From NCBI GenBank assembly GCA_964615975.1, contig CAZTTH010000001.1, positions 1 to 64,000 of the forward strand: a DNA stretch of 64,000 nucleotides, given 5' to 3'. The DNA comes from CAZTTH01 sp964615975. GTDB lineage: Bacteria; Verrucomicrobiota; Lentisphaeria; JABSQK01; JAJFLO01. The notes beneath the pieces are model-generated. The model did not search any database. It saw nothing but the letters and a program-made list of their open reading frames with translations, and was not told the origin of the DNA. The stretch's first letter is position 1, and the number at the start of each line of letters is the position of its first letter. Of this stretch, positions 18,353-26,743 are shown in pieces. The translations under genes and the position numbers were made by a program.

Positions 18353-18625
18353 TCATCCGGTAGGTTTTCTTGATTCCAATATTAATGGCAATACAGCCGC
18401 TTTATCAGCGTTGAGTGCTATGTAATTTTTCCACTTGTCAGGAACTTCCTCATCCCAAAATATGGCATCAACCGGGCATAAGGGAACACATGCACCGCAA
18501 TCAATACATTCTACCGGATCGATAATTAACATTTCCTCATCTTCATGAAAGCAATCGACGGGGCAAACATCAACACAATCTGTGTATTTGCACTTAATAC
18601 AAGGTTCTGTCACAACATACGCCAT
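18353..18625 (-). CDS. fdxA: 7Fe ferredoxin (3Fe-4S/4Fe-4S), FdxA type
   Basis: 90 residues. The cysteines fall at 9, 12, 17, 21, 25, 40, 43, 46 and 50, the same spacing as Azotobacter FdI shifted by one. C9, C17 and C50 would hold the 3Fe-4S cluster, and C21, C40, C43 and C46 the 4Fe-4S cluster. The C-terminal WDEEVPDKWKNYIALNAD is typical of the FdxA group. It is a small cytosolic electron carrier; the redox partners are not identifiable here. First gene of a likely operon with the DUF486 gene. Confidence 0.95.
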   Translation of the reverse strand: MAYVVTEPCIKCKYTDCVDVCPVDCFHEDEEMLIIDPVECIDCGACVPLCPVDAIFWDEEVPDKWKNYIALNADKAAVLPLILESRKPTG

Positions 18626-18899
18626 AAAATATGTACCCTTGAATTTGTTTTGAAAAATTAGGCAAATTTATTCTTCTCAGGAATGCGAATAATCATATAA
18701 AATTCTATAATGATCCAATGACTTCCAAGGATGCAATATAGCAATAAACCTAATCATTGATATCTTCAAGAATTTGTTGATCTGAATAAAGTGACAAATA
18801 ATCATAAAACAGATTTGCGATCTATTTTAGATGTCATATTATAACGTTTTCACAATTTTATAAATTTCATTGCTCATAAAAAACGAAAGGGTTCGATTC

Positions 18900-20024
18900 A
18901 TGCAAGTTCCATTCTATGGCCATTACCGGCAATATCAAAATCTTAAAACTGAAATAGATAAAAATATCAAGGATATCATTAAAAGCGGTAATTACGTTCA
19001 AGGCCCAATGTTGAAACAATTTGAAGATGAATTGGCTGCGTATTATGGCATGAAATTCGCCATCGGATTAAACAGTGGCACCGATGCATTATGGCTCTCT
19101 TTTATGGCGTTGGGGATTGGACCGGGAGATGAATGCATTACCCATCCTAACACATTTTTTGCCACTGCTGAAGCGATTTGGATTGCCGGTGCAACTGCGG
19201 TTTTTGTTGATTGTGACCCCAAAACAAAATGTATTGATCCGCGCAAGATCGAAGCAGCTATTACACCCAAGACCAAAGCAATAGTTCCCGTTCATTTATA
19301 TGGGCATACAGCGGATATGAAAGCGATCAAAAAGATTGCCAAAAAACACAAATTGTATTTAGTTGAGGATAATGCCCAGTCTATAGATGGAAGTGGAGAT
19401 GGCTTCAAGCAAGGTGAATTAAGTGAAACCATGTGTACCAGTTTTATCATCCAAAAAAATCTTGGCACTTTTGGCGATGGGGGAGCGGTCTTGACTAACG
19501 ATAAAGATATTGATAAAACCATTCGCCGTCTCCGCAATCATGGGTCACTTGAAAGATCTCATCACAGTTATGGATTTAATAGTCGTTTAGATGATATTCA
19601 TGCGGGGGTACTTAGCGCGAAACTGAAACATCTCCGTGAATTTTCAGAAAATCGCAGGAAATGGGCGGCTCTCTATACCAAAGGATTGAAAAAGACTCAG
19701 TTGACATTGCCATACGAAGCTCCTGGCTATTATCATGTCTATCATCTTTATGTCGTTGAAACCGAAAATGAGAAAAAGCGGCAATCTTTGCTGGATTATC
19801 TTGTCAAGAATGGTGTAGATGCCAAATTGCATTATCCAATAGCCATTCATCAACAAAAAGGTTATCCATGGGGAAAGGAAGCCCGAATCGTAGGTGACAT
19901 ATCAAACTCAGAGCACAACGCGGCAACATGTGTTTCTCTTCCAATGTTTCCTGAACTTAAAAAGGAAGAAGTTGAGTACTCCATTGCGAAAGTTGTGGAA
20001 TGGGATAAAGCAAATCGCAAATAG
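18900..20024 (+). CDS. DegT/DnrJ/EryC1/StrS-family sugar aminotransferase
   Basis: 374 residues from ATG 18900. This start has GAAAGGG 8 nt upstream and is better than the TTG 30 nt earlier. It is a PLP enzyme of fold type I. The internal aldimine lysine is K186 in QKNLGTFGDGGAV, D157 and Q160 (EDNAQSIDG) contact the cofactor, and GLNSGTDALWLS opens the PLP phosphate site. Such enzymes transaminate a keto group of a nucleotide-activated sugar. The next gene, 57 nt downstream, is a Gfo/Idh/MocA oxidoreductase, a classic pairing (oxidation followed by transamination) for making amino sugars for LPS or other glycans. The sugar is unknown. Confidence 0.93.
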   Translation: MQVPFYGHYRQYQNLKTEIDKNIKDIIKSGNYVQGPMLKQFEDELAAYYGMKFAIGLNSGTDALWLSFMALGIGPGDECITHPNTFFATAEAIWIAGATAVFVDCDPKTKCIDPRKIEAAITPKTKAIVPVHLYGHTADMKAIKKIAKKHKLYLVEDNAQSIDGSGDGFKQGELSETMCTSFIIQKNLGTFGDGGAVLTNDKDIDKTIRRLRNHGSLERSHHSYGFNSRLDDIHAGVLSAKLKHLREFSENRRKWAALYTKGLKKTQLTLPYEAPGYYHVYHLYVVETENEKKRQSLLDYLVKNGVDAKLHYPIAIHQQKGYPWGKEARIVGDISNSEHNAATCVSLPMFPELKKEEVEYSIAKVVEWDKANRK

Positions 20025-20081
20025 TCCTATTTATCGAGCCAACTTACAGAAAATATTCACATCAAAACGAGGTATTATTCA

Positions 20082-21158
20082 ATGTCAAAGCCATATCGTG
20101 TATTAGTGGTTGGTATGGGAAAACGAGGCAATCATCATGCAATGGCCTTTCATGCCAATAAACGATTCGAAGTAGTTGGGATCTGTGATATTTTTCCAGA
20201 TCGCTTGCCAGAATTGGCGGCAAAATTAGGCAATCCTAAATATGGCACTGATGCACGAGCTTTGGCATTGGAAACCAATCCAGATATTTTTTGTTTTTGT
20301 ACCCTTCCCAATTTGCGCTATGAATTAATTGAAGTCGCAGTTCAAAGCGGCGCTTCGCTTATAGCTTATGAAAAACCCATGGCTGGATCCATGTCGGAAG
20401 CGTTAAAGATTATGAAATTAATCCGCGAAGCCGGGGTTAAGACTGTGGTAAGTCACCAACATCGCTATGGTGTTCACTATCAGAAGGTAAAGGAAATTAT
20501 AGCCAGTGGAGATTTAGGCAGAGTTCATACTGTTTATGGTATTGCTAGTGGCTGGATGTTACATATGTTGACTCATCTAATCGAATATATTCGTTGGTAT
20601 AATGATGGGGTAGATGCTGAGTGGGTGATGGGACAAGCTGCGGGCAAAGGCAAGTTCAAGGATAATCATTCCTCTCCTGATTATATTGCTGGATTTATTC
20701 ATTTCGCCAATGGAGTTCGGGGTATCGTTGATTGTGGTGCCGGAGCTCCCGATGTACCTGAAGTCGATTATTGGTGGAGAAAATGTCGGGTAGGTGCTCA
20801 GGGGACACATGGATTTGCTGAAGTACTAACTGGTGGAGGTTGGCGTGCGGTAACTAAAAAAGGCGCATTCGAAGGTAAGGGGACGATGAGTTACGATGAT
20901 GATATGCCTCCTTATGTGGCGGAAATGGCGGATTGGTTAGACGATCCCAAAAAAGTACATTGTTGCAATGGTGAAAGTGCCTTCAAGGGATGGGAAATTG
21001 CCATGGGGTTATGTCGTTCTGTAATTGAGAGAGGGCAAATAACCATGCCATTGGATGCAGGAACATATAGTGAAATTCCTGAATTAGAAAAGATATTACC
21101 AAATCGTCCGGTAGTTCCTTCAACTGCAAGTAATGCCAAAGAATATCTGGGTAAATAG
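20082..21158 (+). CDS. Gfo/Idh/MocA-family NAD(P)-dependent oxidoreductase
   Basis: 358 residues. An N-terminal Rossmann fold (YRVLVVGMGKRGNHHAMAF, residues 4-22) is followed by EKPMAGS with the catalytic-lysine motif EKP near residue 103, and a C-terminal alpha/beta domain with HLIEYIRWY. It most likely oxidises or reduces a hydroxyl of a sugar or sugar nucleotide. It is downstream of the sugar aminotransferase in the same direction, which suggests that both act on the same substrate. Precise substrate is not deducible. Confidence 0.9.
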   Translation: MSKPYRVLVVGMGKRGNHHAMAFHANKRFEVVGICDIFPDRLPELAAKLGNPKYGTDARALALETNPDIFCFCTLPNLRYELIEVAVQSGASLIAYEKPMAGSMSEALKIMKLIREAGVKTVVSHQHRYGVHYQKVKEIIASGDLGRVHTVYGIASGWMLHMLTHLIEYIRWYNDGVDAEWVMGQAAGKGKFKDNHSSPDYIAGFIHFANGVRGIVDCGAGAPDVPEVDYWWRKCRVGAQGTHGFAEVLTGGGWRAVTKKGAFEGKGTMSYDDDMPPYVAEMADWLDDPKKVHCCNGESAFKGWEIAMGLCRSVIERGQITMPLDAGTYSEIPELEKILPNRPVVPSTASNAKEYLGK

Positions 21159-21620
21159 TCAAATCCTATTGCATTTATAATTGGATTAAAATTCGTCCTC
21201 TCTTTTTCATCACTTGAGTGATGATGTCAATTAGTTTTATTCTTACCATTAATTGGTTAAATATTCCCCCATAGACTTTGTACTAAGAGATGTCCTATGA
21301 TAGATACTCGATATAGACAATATCGTTGTATAAGCTTGGGTAGGGTAGAGCGGTGTTCAAGGTGGCAGTTTTCTATGATCAGCTAATTATCAGTATGATC
21401 TAATCATGGCTATTGGATGATGATAGTTTGCATGGTTTTGCTTCTCAATTTTGAGAGGTCATCATATCTTTTCGATACTTATCTTGCCTGCGTGTGCTGC
21501 TGATCTGAACTATTTATTCACAAACCCTTTACCAGTGTTAATTTTGGATTATAATTCTCTTATCTGTTGATTCGTAAAATCGAATGGATTTAATAATCTA
21601 AAAATCTATTATAAATCCCT
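21159..21620. other. 462-bp intergenic region, no gene seen
   Basis: AT-rich, stops in all frames. It contains a perfect short inverted repeat, CATCACT-TG-AGTGATG (21208-21223), not followed by a T-run, and a possible promoter for the downstream nuclease genes. I see no RNA gene. Confidence 0.5.
21528..21555 (+). promoter_or_regulatory. Possible sigma-70-type promoter for the DUF151/NYN operon
   Basis: TATAAT at 21550-21555 is a perfect -10 box; TTTACC at 21528-21533 is a 4/6 -35 match with a 16-bp spacer. The start codon is about 65 nt downstream. Unverified. Confidence 0.35.
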
Positions 21621-22169
21621 ATGGATCATACACTCTTTATTCCTGTAAAAATTGATAATATCACTTTGAGTAATCTGGGTTTCATCGTTTTCTTGAAACA
21701 TGAAAATGATGATAATGTGTTACCCATATGTATAGGTGCAATGGAGGCTCATTCGATAGCTGCGTCATATAATAATCAACAATTCCCGCGTCCATTATCC
21801 CATGATTTATTTCGCAATATTTTAGTAACCTTAAACTGTGTTGTTTCAAAAATATATGTTACCGATTTGATCGATGGAACATTTTATGCGCGAATTTACC
21901 TTAAAAATGGTAAGGAAGAAATAGATATTGATTCTCGCCCCTCAGATGCCATTGCTATGGCATTGCGCTTCGACGCACCAATATTTGTTCATGCAGATGT
22001 TTTAAAGTCAGCTTCAGTAAATATGAATCAACTTCGGGATAACGTCGATGAACCCATCGATCCAATACAGAAATTGAAGGACGAGTTAAAAAAAGCCATT
22101 AATGAAGAACGGTATGAAGATGCCGCCACGATCCGTGATCAGTTGCTCAAAAAAAAAGAATCCAATTGA
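21621..22169 (+). CDS. Bifunctional nuclease (DUF151) domain protein with C-terminal UVR motif
   Basis: 182 residues. Residues 1-135 form a BFN/DUF151 domain: LPICIGAMEAHSIAASYNN, RPLSHDLF and the signature DSRPSDAIAMALRFDAPIFV. This family includes nucleases reported to cleave DNA and RNA. Residues about 148-182 form a UvrB/UvrC (UVR) motif, LKKAINEERYEDAATIRDQL, a protein-interaction helix pair. Together they suggest a nucleic-acid-processing role, perhaps linked to repair. The next gene starts inside its stop codon (TTGA overlap at 22166-22169), so the two are translationally coupled. Confidence 0.92.
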   Translation: MDHTLFIPVKIDNITLSNLGFIVFLKHENDDNVLPICIGAMEAHSIAASYNNQQFPRPLSHDLFRNILVTLNCVVSKIYVTDLIDGTFYARIYLKNGKEEIDIDSRPSDAIAMALRFDAPIFVHADVLKSASVNMNQLRDNVDEPIDPIQKLKDELKKAINEERYEDAATIRDQLLKKKESN

Positions 22170-23221
22170 AGAGAAAATTAACAACCAATAATTCATCGGA
22201 TAATGATCCGTTAAAAATAACGAAATTAAAAAAATCTCTTCCGCTTCCGCCTCTTCCAATTGACATTGATGGTTTGCCGTCAATGGCTGAAATTTTTGAT
22301 TCTCATGACCCCCTCTCATTTCCTAATCATTCCCACCCCATTCCTCAAAAACGGATGAATCGCGTTAGCGATTTTAATTTCCTGATTCAGACCAAAAATT
22401 TACCTGATATGGTTGAATTGATCGCCAACAATCAGTTAAATTTTAGCAAGGAAGAAGATGATCAGGTTTGGATTAGAGAATTGAACAGTGATACATGCGT
22501 AGTTTCATTTTCTAATGGGAATATAGGAGTTATCGAAACCCAAACACTTCCGACGGGGGTAAAATTAATAAAAGGAGACCTAATATTAGTTAGATATTGT
22601 TCAAAAACCGCATCCGATTTACCTATTAGATGTCAATTTATTAAACTAATCAGTCGTGAAAAACTAGTTAGAAATCGAGCTGAACAAAAATCTAAATACC
22701 ATGCGATTGCGAAGCAAAAATTTATTATCGATGCCTCAAATATATGCCGTAGCTTCAACCCTGCTGATTCAGGATCATCGCTGTTGCCATTGCTAACCCT
22801 TGTATTGGCATTGTGCAAACGTCAAGCCCGGATTTATTGTGTCTTTGATGCAAATGAACGTTATATATTGCAAAATAACGTTAATGAGGTTGGAAATGTT
22901 GAATTTTATCAAATGCTGCTGGATAAATTCAAGCACGTTTTTTTTGAAGTTACTCCAGGTACCCAGGCGGATGATTACCTCTTGGAATTAGCAGACCGCT
23001 TTAACTTAATTGTTATCAGTAATGATCATTTTGATAAACAACACGACCAGCACACTCAACAGTATTCCTGGCTTAGAATTGGATCAAAGCGATTGATATC
23101 CGGCACGTTGGAAAATCAATTGCTGTGTCTGCCCAATTTAGGGTTGGAACTGTCACTTCGTGGTAATTTACCCGGGATTATCAGTGAATTGTTGCGTACG
23201 AAGATCAGAAAATCATTTTGA
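22166..23221 (+). CDS. NYN/Zc3h12a-like ribonuclease domain protein
   Basis: 351 residues from a TTG overlapping the previous stop. Residues 1-70 are low-complexity and probably disordered. Residues about 95-165 look beta-rich, OB/S1-like (CVVSFSNGNIGVIETQTLP, LIKGDLILVRY). Residues about 185-330 carry a PIN-fold NYN RNase: FIIDASNIC with D189 and N192, CVFDANERY with D228, GTQADDYLLELA with D269/D270 and VISNDHFDK with D287 and D290. These are the acidic metal-binding residues of Zc3h12a-type RNases. It is probably an endoribonuclease acting with the DUF151/UVR protein. No toxin-antitoxin partner with an antitoxin shape is seen. Domain call is from motifs; substrate unknown. Confidence 0.8.
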   Translation: MKRKLTTNNSSDNDPLKITKLKKSLPLPPLPIDIDGLPSMAEIFDSHDPLSFPNHSHPIPQKRMNRVSDFNFLIQTKNLPDMVELIANNQLNFSKEEDDQVWIRELNSDTCVVSFSNGNIGVIETQTLPTGVKLIKGDLILVRYCSKTASDLPIRCQFIKLISREKLVRNRAEQKSKYHAIAKQKFIIDASNICRSFNPADSGSSLLPLLTLVLALCKRQARIYCVFDANERYILQNNVNEVGNVEFYQMLLDKFKHVFFEVTPGTQADDYLLELADRFNLIVISNDHFDKQHDQHTQQYSWLRIGSKRLISGTLENQLLCLPNLGLELSLRGNLPGIISELLRTKIRKSF

Positions 23222-24520
23222 TTATGATCGAGGATGATTTCGTATGGCGATTGCTCGTTGATGTCCGGGAAGATCTTCTATTCCGGCTAAATCACAGATT
23301 GCCCCGCTTTCATCAAGCAATGCGTTCCGGTCATATTCAATCACACTTATACGGCGAAGAAATTGTCCGGTTGTCAGCCCACTAAAAAACGTGGCGGTAC
23401 CGCCTGTAGGCAATACATGACTGGGGCCTGCGATATAGTCTCCAACCGGTTCAGGTGTCCATGGACCAATAAATATTGCTCCTGCAGTGGTTATCTGTGC
23501 CGCTAATTCACGAGCGTTTTCGGTCATTATTTCAACATGTTCAGGAGCGATTTCATTAATTACTTGTAATGCTTCATTAAGGTTGTTTACCGAGATCAAA
23601 TAAAAACCGTGATCAATAACCTGTTTAATCTGATCTGGATTTTTGTGGTGGTGAACTTGCAGATAAATTTCTTCTTTTACCTTGCTGATCAATGAAGTCG
23701 AATTAGTTACCAGAATGGATAACTCATAGCCAGATCCATGTTCAGCTTGTGCTAACATGTCCGCAGCGACAAAGCCTGGATTAGCGGTGTTGTCAGCTAT
23801 AATTGCGATTTCAGAAGGACCCGCGATCATGTCAATGCCGACACTACCGTAGACTAGTTTTTTAGCAGTAGAAACATAAGCATTGCCAGGGCCGACAATT
23901 TTATCAACTTTCGCTATAGTTTCAGTACCGTAAGCGAATGCTCCGATGGCATAGACACCCCCCAATCGATAAACTGCAGATGCTCCGGCTATGGAGGCAG
24001 CATATCGAATTGCGGGATGAATTAATTTTGTTGGTCCAACTGGAGTAGTTATGATTATTTCCTTAACCCCGGCGACCTTGGCTAGTGTGACGGTATGAAT
24101 TACTGTTGATACCAAGGGTACATTGCCACCGGGGATATACGCAACGACACGGTTGAGCGGTACAAAGCGTTCTCCCATTTTGACCCCAAGTCGGGGGCTG
24201 TAATGCCATGATTGTGGCGTAAACTGTTCTGAAAATGAACGGATGTTATCATGCGATTTGCGGATCGCATCTTTTATTTTGGAGTCAAGCTGACTGGCTG
24301 CGCTTTCGATATCAACGGTATTTAGTTGAAACTCGGGAGGATTAAGATCTACATTGTCATAGCGTTTTGCGTATTCGATTATGCTAAGGTCTCCTATCGT
24401 CCGTACGTTTTTTAAGATTGCCGCGACATCCTTTTCGATTTCAAGAGGCAGCCCACAATTGTTTCTCATGAGCTTGAGGTTGGATTTAAAATCGATATCT
24501 GCTACATGCAATAATTTCAT
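23222..24520 (-). CDS. hisD: Histidinol dehydrogenase
   Basis: 432 residues from ATG 24520; a TTG 15 nt upstream (24535) is in frame but less likely. HisD is the zinc enzyme that oxidises L-histidinol to L-histidine in two NAD-dependent steps. Motifs seen: ERFVPLNRVVAYIPGGNVPLVSTV, KVDKIVGPGNAYV, GIDMIAGPSEIAIIAD, DMLAQAEHGSG (catalytic region) and the C-terminal GPSHVLPTGGTATFFSGL. It is separate from any other his gene in this window. It is convergent with the NYN gene, whose stop abuts its own. Confidence 0.97.
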   Translation of the reverse strand: MKLLHVADIDFKSNLKLMRNNCGLPLEIEKDVAAILKNVRTIGDLSIIEYAKRYDNVDLNPPEFQLNTVDIESAASQLDSKIKDAIRKSHDNIRSFSEQFTPQSWHYSPRLGVKMGERFVPLNRVVAYIPGGNVPLVSTVIHTVTLAKVAGVKEIIITTPVGPTKLIHPAIRYAASIAGASAVYRLGGVYAIGAFAYGTETIAKVDKIVGPGNAYVSTAKKLVYGSVGIDMIAGPSEIAIIADNTANPGFVAADMLAQAEHGSGYELSILVTNSTSLISKVKEEIYLQVHHHKNPDQIKQVIDHGFYLISVNNLNEALQVINEIAPEHVEIMTENARELAAQITTAGAIFIGPWTPEPVGDYIAGPSHVLPTGGTATFFSGLTTGQFLRRISVIEYDRNALLDESGAICDLAGIEDLPGHQRAIAIRNHPRS

Positions 24521-24614
24521 AATGATCTCGATCAATGTGAATGCGAATCGAATTATTGAATAAAATCAGAGCGCATTGTGGGCAAAACTTAGGTATAAAA
24601 TACAATTGATTTGC

Positions 24615-25268
24615 TCAAAGATTAATGACATCAACAGCGATATTACCAGACGAATTTATTACGCCACTGATCGCCGCTACAGGGTGAGAGAATTTTGCGA
24701 ATACCCCTTCTGAAAGAATATAGCGGCAAGCTTTTTCAGGAGCATTGGCATTAAAGCAATTATCAACTTGAGTTTCGTCTAGGGACTGCATTTTGTAGGT
24801 GGCAACGTAGAATAGTTTACCAGGTTTTAGATCATATGACATTACCGATAATGAATGATCGGTAACAATACCCATGTATCCGAAAGATTTTTCCATGTCA
24901 ACAACTCCACATATTCGTGGTGTATGTAATGAGTCGGGTTCATAATCAAATGATAATAAAACTGACCCCAGGGTATCCTTGATTGACATTCCATTACGTA
25001 ATTTGACCGCAACAATTTCAGTATGAGAACCATTCCCGACAACCATATAAGGATTTACTACACTTAAACATTGATATGAAATGAATGGGTTTTTAAGTAT
25101 ATCGTCTTCATGTCCAACTTTCGGAATTACTAGCCCCTCCTTATTATTTACGATTATTTTTCTATTCGGAAAAGAACGTGAAGAAATGCGATAGAGAGCG
25201 GTTAATCCATTATCCGGATTTTTTCCAATGGCGACAATTCTGCCCACATAGACAAGAGAATCATCCAT
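24615..25268 (-). CDS. purO: IMP cyclohydrolase, archaeal PurO type
   Basis: 217 residues. PurO performs the last step of de novo purine synthesis, closing FAICAR to IMP, in place of the cyclohydrolase half of PurH. The sequence matches PF07826 throughout by pattern: YVGRIVAIGKNPDNGLTALYRISSRSFPNRKIIV at the start, VGNGSHTEIV in the middle, then TPRICGVVD, and LKPGKLFYVATYKMQSL. It is immediately downstream (2 nt) of the GYD-domain gene, so they are an operon. purM is in the same window. PurO is best known from archaea but occurs in some bacteria. Confidence 0.85.
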   Translation of the reverse strand: MDDSLVYVGRIVAIGKNPDNGLTALYRISSRSFPNRKIIVNNKEGLVIPKVGHEDDILKNPFISYQCLSVVNPYMVVGNGSHTEIVAVKLRNGMSIKDTLGSVLLSFDYEPDSLHTPRICGVVDMEKSFGYMGIVTDHSLSVMSYDLKPGKLFYVATYKMQSLDETQVDNCFNANAPEKACRYILSEGVFAKFSHPVAAISGVINSSGNIAVDVINL

Positions 25269-25270
25269 GA

Positions 25271-25549
25271 CTATAATGCCATGCTATCAAAATCTTTTAC
25301 TGATATCGCTTCAGATGTAGCAAATGCTATTCCGGTTAGGCGAGTGAGTATCAAAGAAACTTTCATTGCTTCCTTAATACCAGGAAAATCAACGACTAAG
25401 ATCATATCATATTCCCCCAGCATGACATACATCATTTTAATGATACCATGGTTTTGCTTGACTATATCAACGGCTTGTTCAGTGCGTTCGGCGCTAATAT
25501 TCTCGATCCCTTCCGGGGTATATTTTCCTAACATGATATATGTTGACAT
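25271..25549 (-). CDS. GYD-domain small protein
   Basis: 92 residues covering the whole GYD domain (PF08734): TYIMLGKYTPEGIENISAERTEQA, MMYVMLGEYDMILVVDFPGIKEAMK and TRLTGIAFATSEAI. Proteins of this ferredoxin-like fold probably form oligomers; the biochemical role is not established. It lies upstream of purO with 2 nt spacing, which suggests a link with purine or folate-related metabolism, but this is inference. Confidence 0.88.
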   Translation of the reverse strand: MSTYIMLGKYTPEGIENISAERTEQAVDIVKQNHGIIKMMYVMLGEYDMILVVDFPGIKEAMKVSLILTRLTGIAFATSEAISVKDFDSMAL

Positions 25550-25672
25550 AATAAATTTCCTTGTCTGTTGTCTGTATTCAAAGCTAAATCTGTTTGTAAT
25601 AATGTATCTAAGTATGCCGTCAGGAATACTGGATAAACTGTGGATGATTTTAATTAATAATCAACTCGATTG

Positions 25673-26674
25673 TCAGATGAAAATCTTAGATAAGAAGAGA
25701 TATTGTTGTAAATAACCATGGGGAAAAATAGTAAACAGTTTGATAATAATGCCGAATAAAATCAATACGTAAATGAGGTTAGGTATAAATATGCCGAGAT
25801 TTATCAATTTAGTTTCTATTTCTTCTTCCAAGCGACGCGCTACATGGTTGAGAGATTCAACTAATCTCCCGCAGTTCTCACCAGTCTCAATAATCGCTAT
25901 ATGAGAAACTGTGAGAAAATTTATATCGCTTAAAGTCTTGCTTAAATGTGTGCCGGGTTTGAGTTTTTTAAGAAAGAACTTATAATCCTTGATGGTGGGT
26001 GGAAGATCGGAGCTATTTATCGCGATATTAACACCTTCCTGCATGCTTAAACCAGCATCAATTGCATGAGCAAAGACCCGGAAAAAGCGAACCGATGCTA
26101 TTTGTTGCAATGGGAAGAAGGCGTAAAGAACAGGGAATTGCGATATTAAACGCTTGATCATCCGATTCATAGATGGTGAATAAACCCATAACCGATTTAT
26201 CATTAACAGAATTGCAATTACCACATAAAATCCTCCCCACCCAATCACCAAGGTTTTGCATCCAGATAATGAATTCAGGATAAAACAGTTGATTACAGCA
26301 ATAATTGCCACCGAAAAATGGAATAAAAATATGGGGTACGTTAAGCGTGATATAAGTCGATTACGAAATTGAATCCATTGCATCTTATTATCACAAATCA
26401 ATCCCAGTATTGCTGGAACATTCCCATTTCTTTCTCCTGCTGCGATTAGATTTAAGTCAACGGTGCTGATGATGGCAGGAAATCCACGACAAGCAGTCGC
26501 TAATCGTTCCCCTTGATCAATTCTTGATCGGATGATACTCAGAAATCTACTGTATTGAGTACTAGCTTGATTTTCCAATTGTGCCAATGCCGTCGAGATG
26601 GAAAGACCAGCATTCATCATGATTGCCAGATGACGGAATAAATTGGCTGTTTCCGAACCATAGGAGATAAACAT
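25673..26674 (-). CDS. GspF/PilC-like inner-membrane platform protein (T2SSF)
   Basis: 333 residues with two T2SSF repeats. The first covers about 8-130 (LFRHLAIMMNAGLSISTALAQLE, DLNLIAAGERNGNVPAIL) and the second about 195-320 (FFRVFAHAIDAGLSMQEGVNIAI, HIAIIETGENCGRLVESLNHVARRLEEEIE). Transmembrane segments are at about 105-125, 140-160 and 300-322. In type II secretion and type IV pili this protein links the assembly ATPase to the pilin machinery. No ATPase, pilin or secretin gene is nearby, so it is an orphan here. Length is slightly short of the family's usual 400, mostly for lack of an N-terminal cytoplasmic extension. Confidence 0.88.
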   Translation of the reverse strand: MFISYGSETANLFRHLAIMMNAGLSISTALAQLENQASTQYSRFLSIIRSRIDQGERLATACRGFPAIISTVDLNLIAAGERNGNVPAILGLICDNKMQWIQFRNRLISRLTYPIFLFHFSVAIIAVINCFILNSLSGCKTLVIGWGGFYVVIAILLMINRLWVYSPSMNRMIKRLISQFPVLYAFFPLQQIASVRFFRVFAHAIDAGLSMQEGVNIAINSSDLPPTIKDYKFFLKKLKPGTHLSKTLSDINFLTVSHIAIIETGENCGRLVESLNHVARRLEEEIETKLINLGIFIPNLIYVLILFGIIIKLFTIFPHGYLQQYLFLSKIFI

Positions 26675-26743
26675 AAGAAATTAGAAACAGTTCTGTATTA
26701 TGTAAGGTCATAAAAATGAGTTTTCATATTATTAATAAAAAAC

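Noticed and set aside
21208..21223. Inverted repeat as a terminator
   Set aside because: No T-run follows the stem on either strand.
22166..23221. Toxin-antitoxin system with the DUF151 gene as antitoxin
   Set aside because: The DUF151-UVR protein is itself a nuclease-fold protein and not antitoxin-like; the NYN protein is too large and has extra domains.
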